A stretch of DNA of 50,449 nt from Wenzhouxiangella sediminis (GTDB taxonomy: Bacteria; Pseudomonadota; Gammaproteobacteria; Xanthomonadales; Wenzhouxiangellaceae). A program made the position numbers and the translations under genes. Below the pieces are notes generated by a model that did not search any database, was not told the origin of the DNA, and saw nothing but the letters and a program-made list of their open reading frames with translations. Shown here one piece after another: positions 28,285 through 35,375 of this stretch. The stretch is taken from the NCBI RefSeq assembly GCF_003410055.1, contig NZ_QUZK01000036.1, positions 1-50,449 on the forward strand, in the 5' to 3' direction. Each line of letters starts with the position of its first letter. Positions within the stretch are counted from its first letter, which is position 1.

Positions 28285-29271
28285 ATGGGACTTCTCGTCG
28301 ACGGCGAATGGCACGATCAGTGGTACGACACGGAGTCGACCGGCGGACGTTTCGAGCGCGACAAGGCCGCCTTTCGCAACTGGGTGACGGCCGACGGGTC
28401 GCCCGGCCCGCAGGGCAGCGGCGGTTTCAAGGCCGAGCCCGACCGCTACCACCTCTACGTCGCCTATGCCTGCCCCTGGGCTAACCGGGCGCTGATCTTT
28501 CGCAAGCTCAAGGGGCTCGAACAGATGATCCCGATCTCGGTGGTCAATCCCCTGATGCGCGAGAAGGGCTGGACCTTCCGGGACGGCTACAAGGTCACGC
28601 CCGATCCGATCCACAATGCCGAGTTCATGCACCAGGTCTATACCGCAGCCAAGAGCGACTACAGCGGCCGGGTGACCGTGCCTGTGCTGTGGGACAAAAA
28701 GGAAAACACCATCGTCAGCAACGAATCGGCCGACATCATCCGGATGTTCAACTCGGCCTTCGACGAAGTGGGCGCCGCCGAGGGCGACTACTACCCGCAA
28801 GAACTGCGCGAAGCCATCGACGCGATCAACGAAACCGTCTACACCAACGTCAACAACGGGGTCTACAAGACGGGCTTCGCCACCACCCAGGATGCTTACG
28901 AGGAAGCGGTCATCCCCCTGTTCGAGACCCTCGACGAACTCGAGGCGCGCCTCGACGAAAACCGCTACCTGTGCGGCTCACGCCTGACCGAGGCCGATTG
29001 GCGCCTGTTCACCACCCTGGTGCGCTTCGACGCGGTCTATGTCGGTCACTTCAAGTGCAACATCCGGCGCATCGAGGACTATCACAACCTCTCGAACTAC
29101 CTGCGCGAGCTCTACCAGGTGCCGGGCATTTCCGAGACGGTCGACTTCCACGCCATCAAGCTGCACTACTACGGCAGCCACGACACGATCAATCCGAACT
29201 ACATCGTGCCGCTGGGGCCGGCGCTGGACTTTCATCGCAAGCACGATCGCGAGCGCCTTCCGGCCGACTGA
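28285..29271 (+). CDS. yqjG: Glutathionyl-hydroquinone reductase (YqjG/ECM4, omega-GST family)
   Basis: Cytoplasmic enzyme of 328 residues that removes glutathione from glutathionyl-hydroquinones. The thioredoxin-like N-terminal domain has YHLYVAYACPWANRALIF with the active-site Cys in the family CPWA motif; the C-terminal helical GST domain has LCGSRLTEADWRLFTTLVRFDAVYVGHFKCN. GGAG lies eight bases before the ATG. The 3' end overlaps the convergent transporter gene by 83 bp. Confidence 0.93.
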   Translation: MGLLVDGEWHDQWYDTESTGGRFERDKAAFRNWVTADGSPGPQGSGGFKAEPDRYHLYVAYACPWANRALIFRKLKGLEQMIPISVVNPLMREKGWTFRDGYKVTPDPIHNAEFMHQVYTAAKSDYSGRVTVPVLWDKKENTIVSNESADIIRMFNSAFDEVGAAEGDYYPQELREAIDAINETVYTNVNNGVYKTGFATTQDAYEEAVIPLFETLDELEARLDENRYLCGSRLTEADWRLFTTLVRFDAVYVGHFKCNIRRIEDYHNLSNYLRELYQVPGISETVDFHAIKLHYYGSHDTINPNYIVPLGPALDFHRKHDRERLPAD

Positions 29272-30208
29272 CCGCGGTGATCTCGATCGCCTCGCCGCCG
29301 GCCGAGAGCCGGTCGGTGGCGCGGCGCGAACCGCCGACCTGCGTGGCCAGACGGCGGCGCCCGGCGGGCCGCGCCGACATCAGCGCCTGCACCAGCAGCG
29401 GCACCACGATCAGGGTGGTGCCCACCCAGAACCACAGGTCCGGCACCTCCGCGAACAGCAGCCAGCCGATGACGAAGGCCCAGACGATGCCCGTGTACTC
29501 CGAGGCGGTGACCTGGTTGGCGTCGACATGGCGGTAGGCCAGGATCACCGTCATGTTGTAGCCCAGGATGAACAGCGCCGAACCGAAAGCCGCGCCCAGC
29601 GAGCCCCAGTCGATCGGCGCGCCCTCGATGACGGCAAGCACCAGCGCCGCCGGCAGGGCGAACAGGTAATTGAGCAGCAGGCTGTGCACGACTGACTGCT
29701 CCCTGGGCAGCTTGCGCACCAGCAGGGCGTTGACCGCCAGCGCCACGGCCAGGCCCAGGGCGGTGAAGCCGGCCAGGTTCATTTCCGTGGGCCGCAGGAT
29801 GATGATCACGCCGAGCATGCCGCCGAGCACGGCGAAAAGGCTGGACTTGTTCAGGCGCTCCCCGAACAGCAGCACGCCGAAGACCATTACCAGCACCGGC
29901 GCGGCGTAGAAGATGGCGTTGGCGGTGGCCAGGGGCAGGGCGCCGAGTGCGACGACCATGCACAGAATGCCGCCCAGGCCGACATGGGCGCGGACCAGGT
30001 GGACCCGCGATCCGCCCCAGAAATCCTTCCAGTCGACCAGCGACAGGAAGGGCACGAGCAGCAGCAGCGTGAAGACCAGGCGCACGGCCACGAACTGGAA
30101 CACGGCCAGGTCGCCGCTGGCCCACTTGATGAGCGCGTCGGAGAAGATCGCCAGCAGGTTGCCGACGACCAGCAGGAAGATCGCGCTGTTGACGGTGCGT
30201 CCGGACAT
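29189..30208 (-). CDS. EamA/DMT-family transporter
   Basis: Inner-membrane protein of 339 residues with ten predicted hydrophobic segments in two EamA repeats (about residues 8-135 and 150-285), the drug/metabolite transporter layout. The start is ATG 30208 (MSGRTVNSAIF), since the frame upstream gives a hydrophilic leader with no family look. The C-terminal 50 residues, rich in Arg, Ala and Pro, are translated from DNA that overlaps the end of yqjG, so they are probably a dispensable tail. It is divergent from a LysR gene, which may control it. The substrate is unknown. Confidence 0.87.
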   Translation of the reverse strand: MSGRTVNSAIFLLVVGNLLAIFSDALIKWASGDLAVFQFVAVRLVFTLLLLVPFLSLVDWKDFWGGSRVHLVRAHVGLGGILCMVVALGALPLATANAIFYAAPVLVMVFGVLLFGERLNKSSLFAVLGGMLGVIIILRPTEMNLAGFTALGLAVALAVNALLVRKLPREQSVVHSLLLNYLFALPAALVLAVIEGAPIDWGSLGAAFGSALFILGYNMTVILAYRHVDANQVTASEYTGIVWAFVIGWLLFAEVPDLWFWVGTTLIVVPLLVQALMSARPAGRRRLATQVGGSRRATDRLSAGGEAIEITAVSRPEGARDRACDESPAPAPAARCSSD

Positions 30209-30270
30209 GGCTTTCGGTTCCCGGTACGGTGGATTCGATGCCGTCATTCTGGGCGCGGCTATGCATTATG

Positions 30271-30290
30271 TAAAATGATGAATACTCATC
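30271..30290. promoter_or_regulatory. Possible operator/promoter between divergent EamA and LysR genes
   Basis: TAAAAT (30271-30276) is a fair -10 for the LysR gene; it abuts GATGAATACTCATC (30277-30290), an imperfect palindrome with arms GATGA/TCATC. The 102-bp divergent gap is the usual place for LysR binding. No T-N11-A site is clearly better. Confidence 0.35.
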
Positions 30291-30310
30291 ACCCATGAGA
30301 AAAACAGATA

Positions 30311-31252
30311 ATGCGCCTGCCGCCGCTCAAGGCCCTTCCCGTATTCGAAGCCGTCGCCCGGACGCTCAGCTTCTCGGCGGCCGCCGAGGAGCTCCACGTC
30401 ACGCAGTCGGCCGTCTCGCACCAGATTCGTCAGCTCGAGGACGATCTCGGGGAGTCGCTGTTCGAACGCGGCGGTCGCCGCGTGGCCCTGACCGAGCAGG
30501 GCGAACGCTACCTCGAGGCGATCGCGCCGGCCCTGGCCCAGATCGAGCGCGCCAGCGAGCAGTTGCGCGGCGTGACCGATTCGCGCATCCGCCTGGCCGT
30601 GCCCAGCTCGTTCGCGGTCAGCTGGCTCATCCCCCGCCTGCCGCACCTGCAGCGACAGCACCCCGAGCTCGACCTGGACCTGGAGATGCTCGCCGACATG
30701 CCGCTGATGTCCGAGCGACTGGCCGATTGCTTCATTACCTTCCGCTACCGCCAGCGCGGTTACAGTTCGGAACGCCTCTACGTCGAGCGCTTGTTCGCCG
30801 TTTGCTCCCGGCAGTACTGGAACCGCGTCCGCGACGAACTCGACGAAGCCGGTCTGAGAAAGCGCGGCAGCGGCGTGACCATCCGCCCGGAATGGCTGAC
30901 CCGCTTCACCCTGCTGTCGGCGGCCAGCGTGTTCGAACGCCCGGGCGAGGACTGGCGGCGCTGGTTCGCCGCCGGCGAGGCGAAGCTCCCCGCCGACGCC
31001 CACGTGCAACACTTCTCGCACATGCTCCTGGCCCACGAGGCCGCGCGCCATCACCAGGGCATTGCCTTGTCCAACGACTACATGCTCGATACCGCCAGCG
31101 ATCCCGACCTGATCAAGCTGCCCACCCACGAACTGCAGACCGGCGATGAATTCCATTTCGCCTGCAAGACCGCCCGAAGGAACGAACCGGGCATTCGGCA
31201 TCTCTCGCAGTGGTTGGTGAAGCAGGCCGAAGCATCGGGGTGGAAGGTGTGA
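30311..31252 (+). CDS. LysR-family transcriptional regulator (GcvA-like)
   Basis: DNA-binding regulator of 313 residues. The N-terminal winged helix-turn-helix reads LPPLKALPVFEAVARTLSFSAAAEELHVTQSAVSHQIRQLEDDLGESLFERGGRRVALTEQG, very like GcvA and AmpR. The C-terminal effector domain starts near residue 93 (RIRLAVPSSFAVSWLIPRLP). It is divergent from the EamA transporter gene with 102 bp between starts, the standard arrangement for a LysR regulator and its target. The ligand is not known. Confidence 0.93.
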   Translation: MRLPPLKALPVFEAVARTLSFSAAAEELHVTQSAVSHQIRQLEDDLGESLFERGGRRVALTEQGERYLEAIAPALAQIERASEQLRGVTDSRIRLAVPSSFAVSWLIPRLPHLQRQHPELDLDLEMLADMPLMSERLADCFITFRYRQRGYSSERLYVERLFAVCSRQYWNRVRDELDEAGLRKRGSGVTIRPEWLTRFTLLSAASVFERPGEDWRRWFAAGEAKLPADAHVQHFSHMLLAHEAARHHQGIALSNDYMLDTASDPDLIKLPTHELQTGDEFHFACKTARRNEPGIRHLSQWLVKQAEASGWKV

Positions 31253-31256
31253 CAGG

Positions 31257-31302
31257 GCAAATCCGAAATTCGAAGCACCAAATCCGAAACAGATTCGAAA
31301 TC
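31257..31302. repeat. AATCCGAAA-type heptad repeat between convergent genes
   Basis: The 60-bp gap between the LysR gene and the convergent response-regulator gene contains CAAATCCGAAATTCGAAGCA followed by CCAAATCCGAAAC and ATTCGAAAT: units of about 7 with an AAATCCG or ATTCGAA core. There is one arm only. Confidence 0.45.
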
Positions 31303-31312
31303 CCGGCTGAAC

Positions 31313-31945
31313 TCAGATGATTCGCAATGTGATCGCCTTCAGCACCGCCCGGGTTCGGTCGCGGGTGTTGAGCTTGTCGAGGATGTCGGAGACGTAGTTC
31401 TTGACCGTGCCTTCGGCCAGGTGGACGGAGCAGGCGATTTCCTTGTTGGAGTAGCCGCCGGCGATCAGGCGCAGAATCTCGATCTCGCGCTCGGAGAAGG
31501 TATCGACCGGTGGGGAGTCGTCGCGGTAGGGATAGCGCTCGGCCACGCCCGAAGTGCTGACCGGCTGTAGCCGGCCCTCCCCGCGCACGATGGCGGCGAT
31601 CAGCTCGCCGAGGTCCTCCGGCGAGATGTCCTTGAGGGCAAAGCCCTGCGCGCCGGCATCCACGGCGGCGAGCATCAGTTGGCTGTCGTCGAAGGTGGTC
31701 AGCAGCAGCACGGGCGGCGCGTCGGCGTCTTCGTTCAAGCGCCGGCACAGCGCGATGCCGTCGACGCCGGGCATGCGGATGTCGGACACGACCAGGTCGA
31801 CGCGGGTGTCCGCCAGCGCTTCGAGCAGGGGCTCGCCCGAGGCGGCCTCGACCACGACTTCCAGGCCGGGCAGGTCGTTGATCACGGATTTGAGTCCTTC
31901 GCGGATCAGGGCCTGGTCGTCGGCCAGGGCGATGCGGGTGGTCAT
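31313..31945 (-). CDS. Response regulator, NarL/LuxR family
   Basis: Cytoplasmic regulator of 210 residues. The receiver domain has the acidic pocket ADDQ near residue 9, the phosphoacceptor Asp in DLVVSDIRMPGVDG near 55, Thr in LLLTTFDD near 82 and Lys in FALKD near 104. The LuxR-type helix-turn-helix at the C-terminus reads FSEREIEILRLIAGGYSNKEIACSVHLAEGTVKNYVSDIL. The start overlaps the kinase stop by one base (TGATG), so the pair is translationally coupled. Confidence 0.95.
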   Translation of the reverse strand: MTTRIALADDQALIREGLKSVINDLPGLEVVVEAASGEPLLEALADTRVDLVVSDIRMPGVDGIALCRRLNEDADAPPVLLLTTFDDSQLMLAAVDAGAQGFALKDISPEDLGELIAAIVRGEGRLQPVSTSGVAERYPYRDDSPPVDTFSEREIEILRLIAGGYSNKEIACSVHLAEGTVKNYVSDILDKLNTRDRTRAVLKAITLRII

Positions 31946-33090
31946 CAGTGCAGCTCCAGGGGCAGGGCGGCGGTGAGCTTCAGGCCGCCTTCTTCGGACT
32001 TTCCGATCTCGAGCGAACCGTCCAGCTCGGCCAGGCGTTCGCGCATGCCGGTCAGGCCGTTGCCGGGTTGAATCTCGGCGCCTACGCGGCCGTCGTCTTC
32101 GACGGTGAGCACCAGGCGATCGGGTTCACGCCGAAGACGCACGCGCAGGTTTTCGGCCGGGCCGTGGCGGGCCGCGTTGGTCAGCGCTTCCTGGACCACG
32201 CGCAGCAGGGCCTCGGCCTGGTCGGCGCGGGGCACACGCGCCTGTTCGTCCAGGTCGAGCTCGAGCTTCGGCCGCGGGAAGGGCCGGGCCAGTTCGCGCA
32301 GGCTCTCCGACAGTTCGATGCCTTCGGTCTTGCGCAGGTGCTTTACGACCGAGCGCAGGTCCTGGAGCAGTTCGTCGGCCAGGTCAGTGGCCTTGCCGAC
32401 TTCGGCGGCGGCTTCGTCATCCAGGCGCCGGGCCAGGCCGCGCAGGTTGAGCTTGAGTGCGGTGACCTTGTGGCCGGCCACGTCGTGCAGCTCGCGTGAC
32501 AGGCGAAGCCGCTCCTGGTCGCGCGCGGTCTCGCCCAGCAGCGAGCGGGTGGCCAGCAGGCGCGCGTTGACCGACTTGAGATCCTCGGCCATTTCCTCCG
32601 CGCGGATCGCGTAGCGCATCACCAGCACCGCAAACATCTGGAATCCGATGAAGCCCAGCAGCGAAAAGCCGGCGTCGCGCGGGCCGACATCCCAGACGAA
32701 GACCATGATGCCGGCAAAGACCAGATTGATCGCCACCATGGCGACGGTCAACTCGCGTGCAGCGAAGCGATGCGCGAACTGCGTGGCCAGCAGGATCAGC
32801 AGGATGGGCGTCGCGCCCCCGGCGGGCACCAGCCAGAGCACGGCGACGGTCACCGCCGTGAGCGCGGCCAGGAAGACATCGAACGCCCGCCGGCCGATAA
32901 CCTCGTCGAGCATGCAACCGAGCCAGGCGACGAGGAACAGCAGCAGCAGGCCGTCGGCCCACCAGCGCATCTCCCGCCAGCCGAACACGCCGGTGACCGT
33001 CAGCCAGACCGCTGCCCAGGCGGCGTAGGACGCCCAGGACAGCGGATTGGTCAGCAGTTCGCGGGCACCTTCCTTCCATCGTGCGTTCAT
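31945..33090 (-). CDS. Sensor histidine kinase, NarX/DesK class
   Basis: Membrane kinase of 381 residues. Five or six hydrophobic segments fill about residues 18-150, with no large periplasmic domain, as in DesK-type sensors of membrane state. The dimerisation box SRELHDVAGHKVTALKLNLRGLARRL (HisKA_3) lies near residue 195, and the ATPase part has EALTNAARHG (N box) and LTVEDDGRVGAEIQPGNGLTGMRERL (G boxes). Start at ATG 33090. A promoter sits so close that the transcript may be leaderless. Its target may be the divergent membrane-protein gene. Confidence 0.92.
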   Translation of the reverse strand: MNARWKEGARELLTNPLSWASYAAWAAVWLTVTGVFGWREMRWWADGLLLLFLVAWLGCMLDEVIGRRAFDVFLAALTAVTVAVLWLVPAGGATPILLILLATQFAHRFAARELTVAMVAINLVFAGIMVFVWDVGPRDAGFSLLGFIGFQMFAVLVMRYAIRAEEMAEDLKSVNARLLATRSLLGETARDQERLRLSRELHDVAGHKVTALKLNLRGLARRLDDEAAAEVGKATDLADELLQDLRSVVKHLRKTEGIELSESLRELARPFPRPKLELDLDEQARVPRADQAEALLRVVQEALTNAARHGPAENLRVRLRREPDRLVLTVEDDGRVGAEIQPGNGLTGMRERLAELDGSLEIGKSEEGGLKLTAALPLELH

Positions 33091-33096
33091 GCCCCC

Positions 33097-33125
33097 TGTA
33101 TAGCGGGGCCGGCCGGCGACGACAA
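33097..33125 (-). promoter_or_regulatory. Predicted promoter of the kinase-regulator pair, possibly leaderless
   Basis: On the minus strand: TTGTCG (33125-33120, 4/6), exactly 17 bp, then TATACA (33102-33097, 4/6), then GGGGGC and the ATG at 33090. The expected +1 falls on the A of the ATG. Confidence 0.45.
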
Positions 33126-33143
33126 GCGCGGGGGTGCAAGTCA

Positions 33144-33180
33144 TGACTTTCGGCACCCGGCATTGGTGACTTCCGGCACC
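33144..33180. promoter_or_regulatory. Direct repeat TGACTTYCGGCACC, likely regulator site
   Basis: TGACTTTCGGCACC (33144-33157) and TGACTTCCGGCACC (33167-33180) are two direct copies, 13 of 14 identical, 23 bp apart start to start, in the gap between the kinase gene and the divergent DUF2306-like gene. A third copy (TGACTTTCGGCAC) is at 37693-37705. Confidence 0.5.
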
Positions 33181-33237
33181 TCAACGCATGCCGGCGGCGG
33201 GCAATCCTGTGGGCAGGCTGCAACGAGGAGACGAGCC

Positions 33238-33936
33238 ATGACCATCGAACAAGCCCTTTCGGGATTCGCCCTGCCGCACGCGCTGATCGGCACGGTCGCG
33301 CTGGCCACCTTCTGGACCGCCGCCATGGCGAAGAAGGGTTCTCCCCTGCACAAGGCGGTGGGCAGGATTTATCTCCTGGCCATGATCGGCGTCGTGCTCA
33401 CGGCCGTGCCGCTGACGCTCGCCTTCACCCTGCAGGGGCAGTGGGTGGGCGCCGCCTTCCTCGGCTACCTGATCGTGCTGGTCAGCCACGCCTGTCGCAT
33501 GGCCTGGCTGGCCGTCCGATACAAACGCGACTTCGCGCGCTATACCGGCATCGGCTTCCGGATCAGCGCAGCCGTCCTGGCGGCCACCGGCACGGCGGTC
33601 GTGGTGCTGGGCGTCGTCCACAACGCCTGGTTGCTGATCATCTTCGGCCTGCTGGGCCCGCTCGGCGGACTGGATGCCCGCGCACTCATCCGCAAGGGGC
33701 CGTCGGGGCCGAAGTGGTGGCTGAAGGAGCACTACGGCGCGATGATCGGCAACGGTGTGGCCACGCATATCGCCTTCATGCAGATCGGGCTGATGCGGCT
33801 GTTCCCGGAGCTGGGATCGACGGTGATCCAGCACCTGGCCTGGTTCGGTCCGCTGGCGGTGGGCATCGGCGCCGGCTTCTGGCTGGACCGGCGCTACATC
33901 CGGCCGCGCGCCACGCCGCCTCGGCCGGCGACCTGA
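33238..33936 (+). CDS. DUF2306-like multi-pass membrane protein
   Basis: Membrane protein of 232 residues with about seven hydrophobic segments. HKAVGRIYLLAMIGVVLTAVP near residue 36 resembles the HRxLGRxY element of the DUF2306 family, and the HACRMAWLAVRYKRDFARYTGIGFR stretch is a basic loop. The start ATG 33238 has GAGGAG about eight bases upstream. It is divergent from the histidine kinase/response regulator pair, which probably controls it; the DesK-like sensor would fit a membrane-related function. No biochemical role is known to me. Confidence 0.72.
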   Translation: MTIEQALSGFALPHALIGTVALATFWTAAMAKKGSPLHKAVGRIYLLAMIGVVLTAVPLTLAFTLQGQWVGAAFLGYLIVLVSHACRMAWLAVRYKRDFARYTGIGFRISAAVLAATGTAVVVLGVVHNAWLLIIFGLLGPLGGLDARALIRKGPSGPKWWLKEHYGAMIGNGVATHIAFMQIGLMRLFPELGSTVIQHLAWFGPLAVGIGAGFWLDRRYIRPRATPPRPAT

Positions 33937-33949
33937 GACCGGCGGCCCA

Positions 33950-34591
33950 CTAGTCGCCGAGCAGGTCGGGCTGGTTCTCGATCTGCACGTCCTCGAAGTC
34001 ACGCACCTTCTTGCCGCCGTAGAACACCAGCTTGAACTCGCGGCGGCTGACCGGGACGTAGCGATCGTTGCCGCCGATCTCCACCTGCGCGCCGTCGGTT
34101 ACCGCGTAGCCGTTTTCGTCGACGCGCACCACCATGGTCGCCTTCGAGCCGGTGTGGCAGATGGTCTTGAGTTCCTTGAGCTCGTCGGCCCAGGCCAGCA
34201 GGTAGCGGCTGCCCTCGAACAGCTCGCCCTGGAAGTCGGTGCGCAGGCCGAAGGCCAGCACGGGGATCTTCAGCCGGTCGACCACTTCGCTGAGCTGGTA
34301 GACCTGCTCGCGGGTGAAGAACTGCGACTCGTCGGTGAGCACGCAGTGGATGTTGCCGGACTCGAGCTCGCCCGAGACCAGCTCGAACAAATCGTCGCCG
34401 GCGTCGACCGCCAGCGCCGGTTGCTCGATGCCCACGCGCGAGCGGATCACACCCTTTCCGGCACGGTCGTCGATGCCCGGGCTGATCAGCAGCGGCCGCA
34501 TGCCGCGCTCGAGGTAGTTCCAGGCCGACTGCAGCAACACCGTGGTCTTGCCGGCGTTCATCGTCGAGTAATAGAAGTAGAGCTTGGCCAT
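33950..34591 (-). CDS. tdk: Thymidine kinase (type II), zinc ribbon eroded
   Basis: Salvage enzyme of 213 residues that phosphorylates thymidine with ATP. The P-loop [16 protein letters not shown] lies at residues 6-21, LTDESQFF near 86-93, the lid/substrate region [23 protein letters not shown] near 114-135, and [13 protein letters not shown] near 174-186. In E. coli Tdk the zinc ligands are in a CxC and a CxxH pair; here only the first Cys (145) remains, the others reading Thr147, Ser182 and Glu185. The enzyme core is intact. It lies convergent to the DUF2306-like gene, 13 bases apart. Confidence 0.93.
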   Translation of the reverse strand: MAKLYFYYSTMNAGKTTVLLQSAWNYLERGMRPLLISPGIDDRAGKGVIRSRVGIEQPALAVDAGDDLFELVSGELESGNIHCVLTDESQFFTREQVYQLSEVVDRLKIPVLAFGLRTDFQGELFEGSRYLLAWADELKELKTICHTGSKATMVVRVDENGYAVTDGAQVEIGGNDRYVPVSRREFKLVFYGGKKVRDFEDVQIENQPDLLGD

Positions 34592-34601
34592 GCCGGGCGA
34601 T

Positions 34602-35123
34602 TCAGTCGGCTTCGTGCCGATCGATCCACACGTCGAACCAGATCGCTTCCAGCCCGTCCTGCCCGACCAGCCAGTTGCTCACCGTCGATTCGACCAGACG
34701 ACACTCGTCGCAGCCGGCCTCGCGGTAGAGCAGCAGGTAGATGTCGGCCTCGGGCAGGTCCTCGGCGGTGTAGGTTTCGCCTGTCGGGGTGACCGTTCGC
34801 TCGAGCAGCCGGTCGATGCGAACCATCGAACGCTCGCGCCGGCCGTGCTCGTAGGTGAGCCCGAGTTCCCGCTCGAATCCGCGTCGAAAGCCGTGCAGGT
34901 GCCAGGCCGCGCTCTGGTCGGTGAAGTACACGTAGAGCTGCGGCACCCGCACGATGATGCCCTCGCGCTGGGCCTGCGCGCGCAGGTTGCCGACGAAGCG
35001 CTGGTGCTGCAGCACCACGTCCTCGCGCTGGTGCAGCTCGACGCGCGTGACCTCGGCGCCGAGCGCCGGCGCGGCGGCGAGCAGGGCGGCCAATAGGACA
35101 GTCAGGGACGGGAGCGATCGCAT
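34602..35123 (-). CDS. Hypothetical exported protein with a CxxC motif
   Basis: A 173-residue protein with a clear signal peptide ([23 protein letters not shown], cut before EVT). The mature part is alpha/beta in look, with [21 protein letters not shown], a basic middle ([17 protein letters not shown]) and near the end [19 protein letters not shown], which holds a Cys-Asp-Glu-Cys pair. That pair could be redox-active or metal-binding. I do not recognise the family. It lies ten bases upstream of tdk, so the two are probably co-transcribed. Confidence 0.8.
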   Translation of the reverse strand: MRSLPSLTVLLAALLAAAPALGAEVTRVELHQREDVVLQHQRFVGNLRAQAQREGIIVRVPQLYVYFTDQSAAWHLHGFRRGFERELGLTYEHGRRERSMVRIDRLLERTVTPTGETYTAEDLPEADIYLLLYREAGCDECRLVESTVSNWLVGQDGLEAIWFDVWIDRHEAD

Positions 35124-35151
35124 GGTCCGAGTATATCTTTTAAAGAAAGTG

Positions 35152-35325
35152 TTCAGGTTTCAGGTTTCAGGGTTCAGGGGCGTTTGGCGAAGCCGAGGGC
35201 GCGTTGCCGAAAATCCCCGCGCCGTGCCTGCCGGGCCCTTGTGAGAAAACGGGAGGCGACCAATCAGCGCGAACCCCTTAGCCTTTTCCTGAAACCTGAC
35301 ACCTGACACCTGACACCTGAAACCC
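35152..35325. repeat. Inverted CAGGTGT-type heptad repeat upstream of rep
   Basis: The left arm 35152-35179 repeats TTCAGGTTTCAGG. The right arm 35288-35325 repeats ACCTGACACCTGACACCTGA, whose reverse complement is an exact 7-bp tandem repeat of CAGGTGT. The spacer is about 108 bp, with no gene. It occupies most of the 252-bp gap between the divergent exported-protein and rep genes, ending 50 bp before rep. Confidence 0.7.
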
Positions 35326-35375
35326 AGAAATATCCCCGCCGGGTAGAATCGTCTTTCCGCTACAATGCCGCGCCC

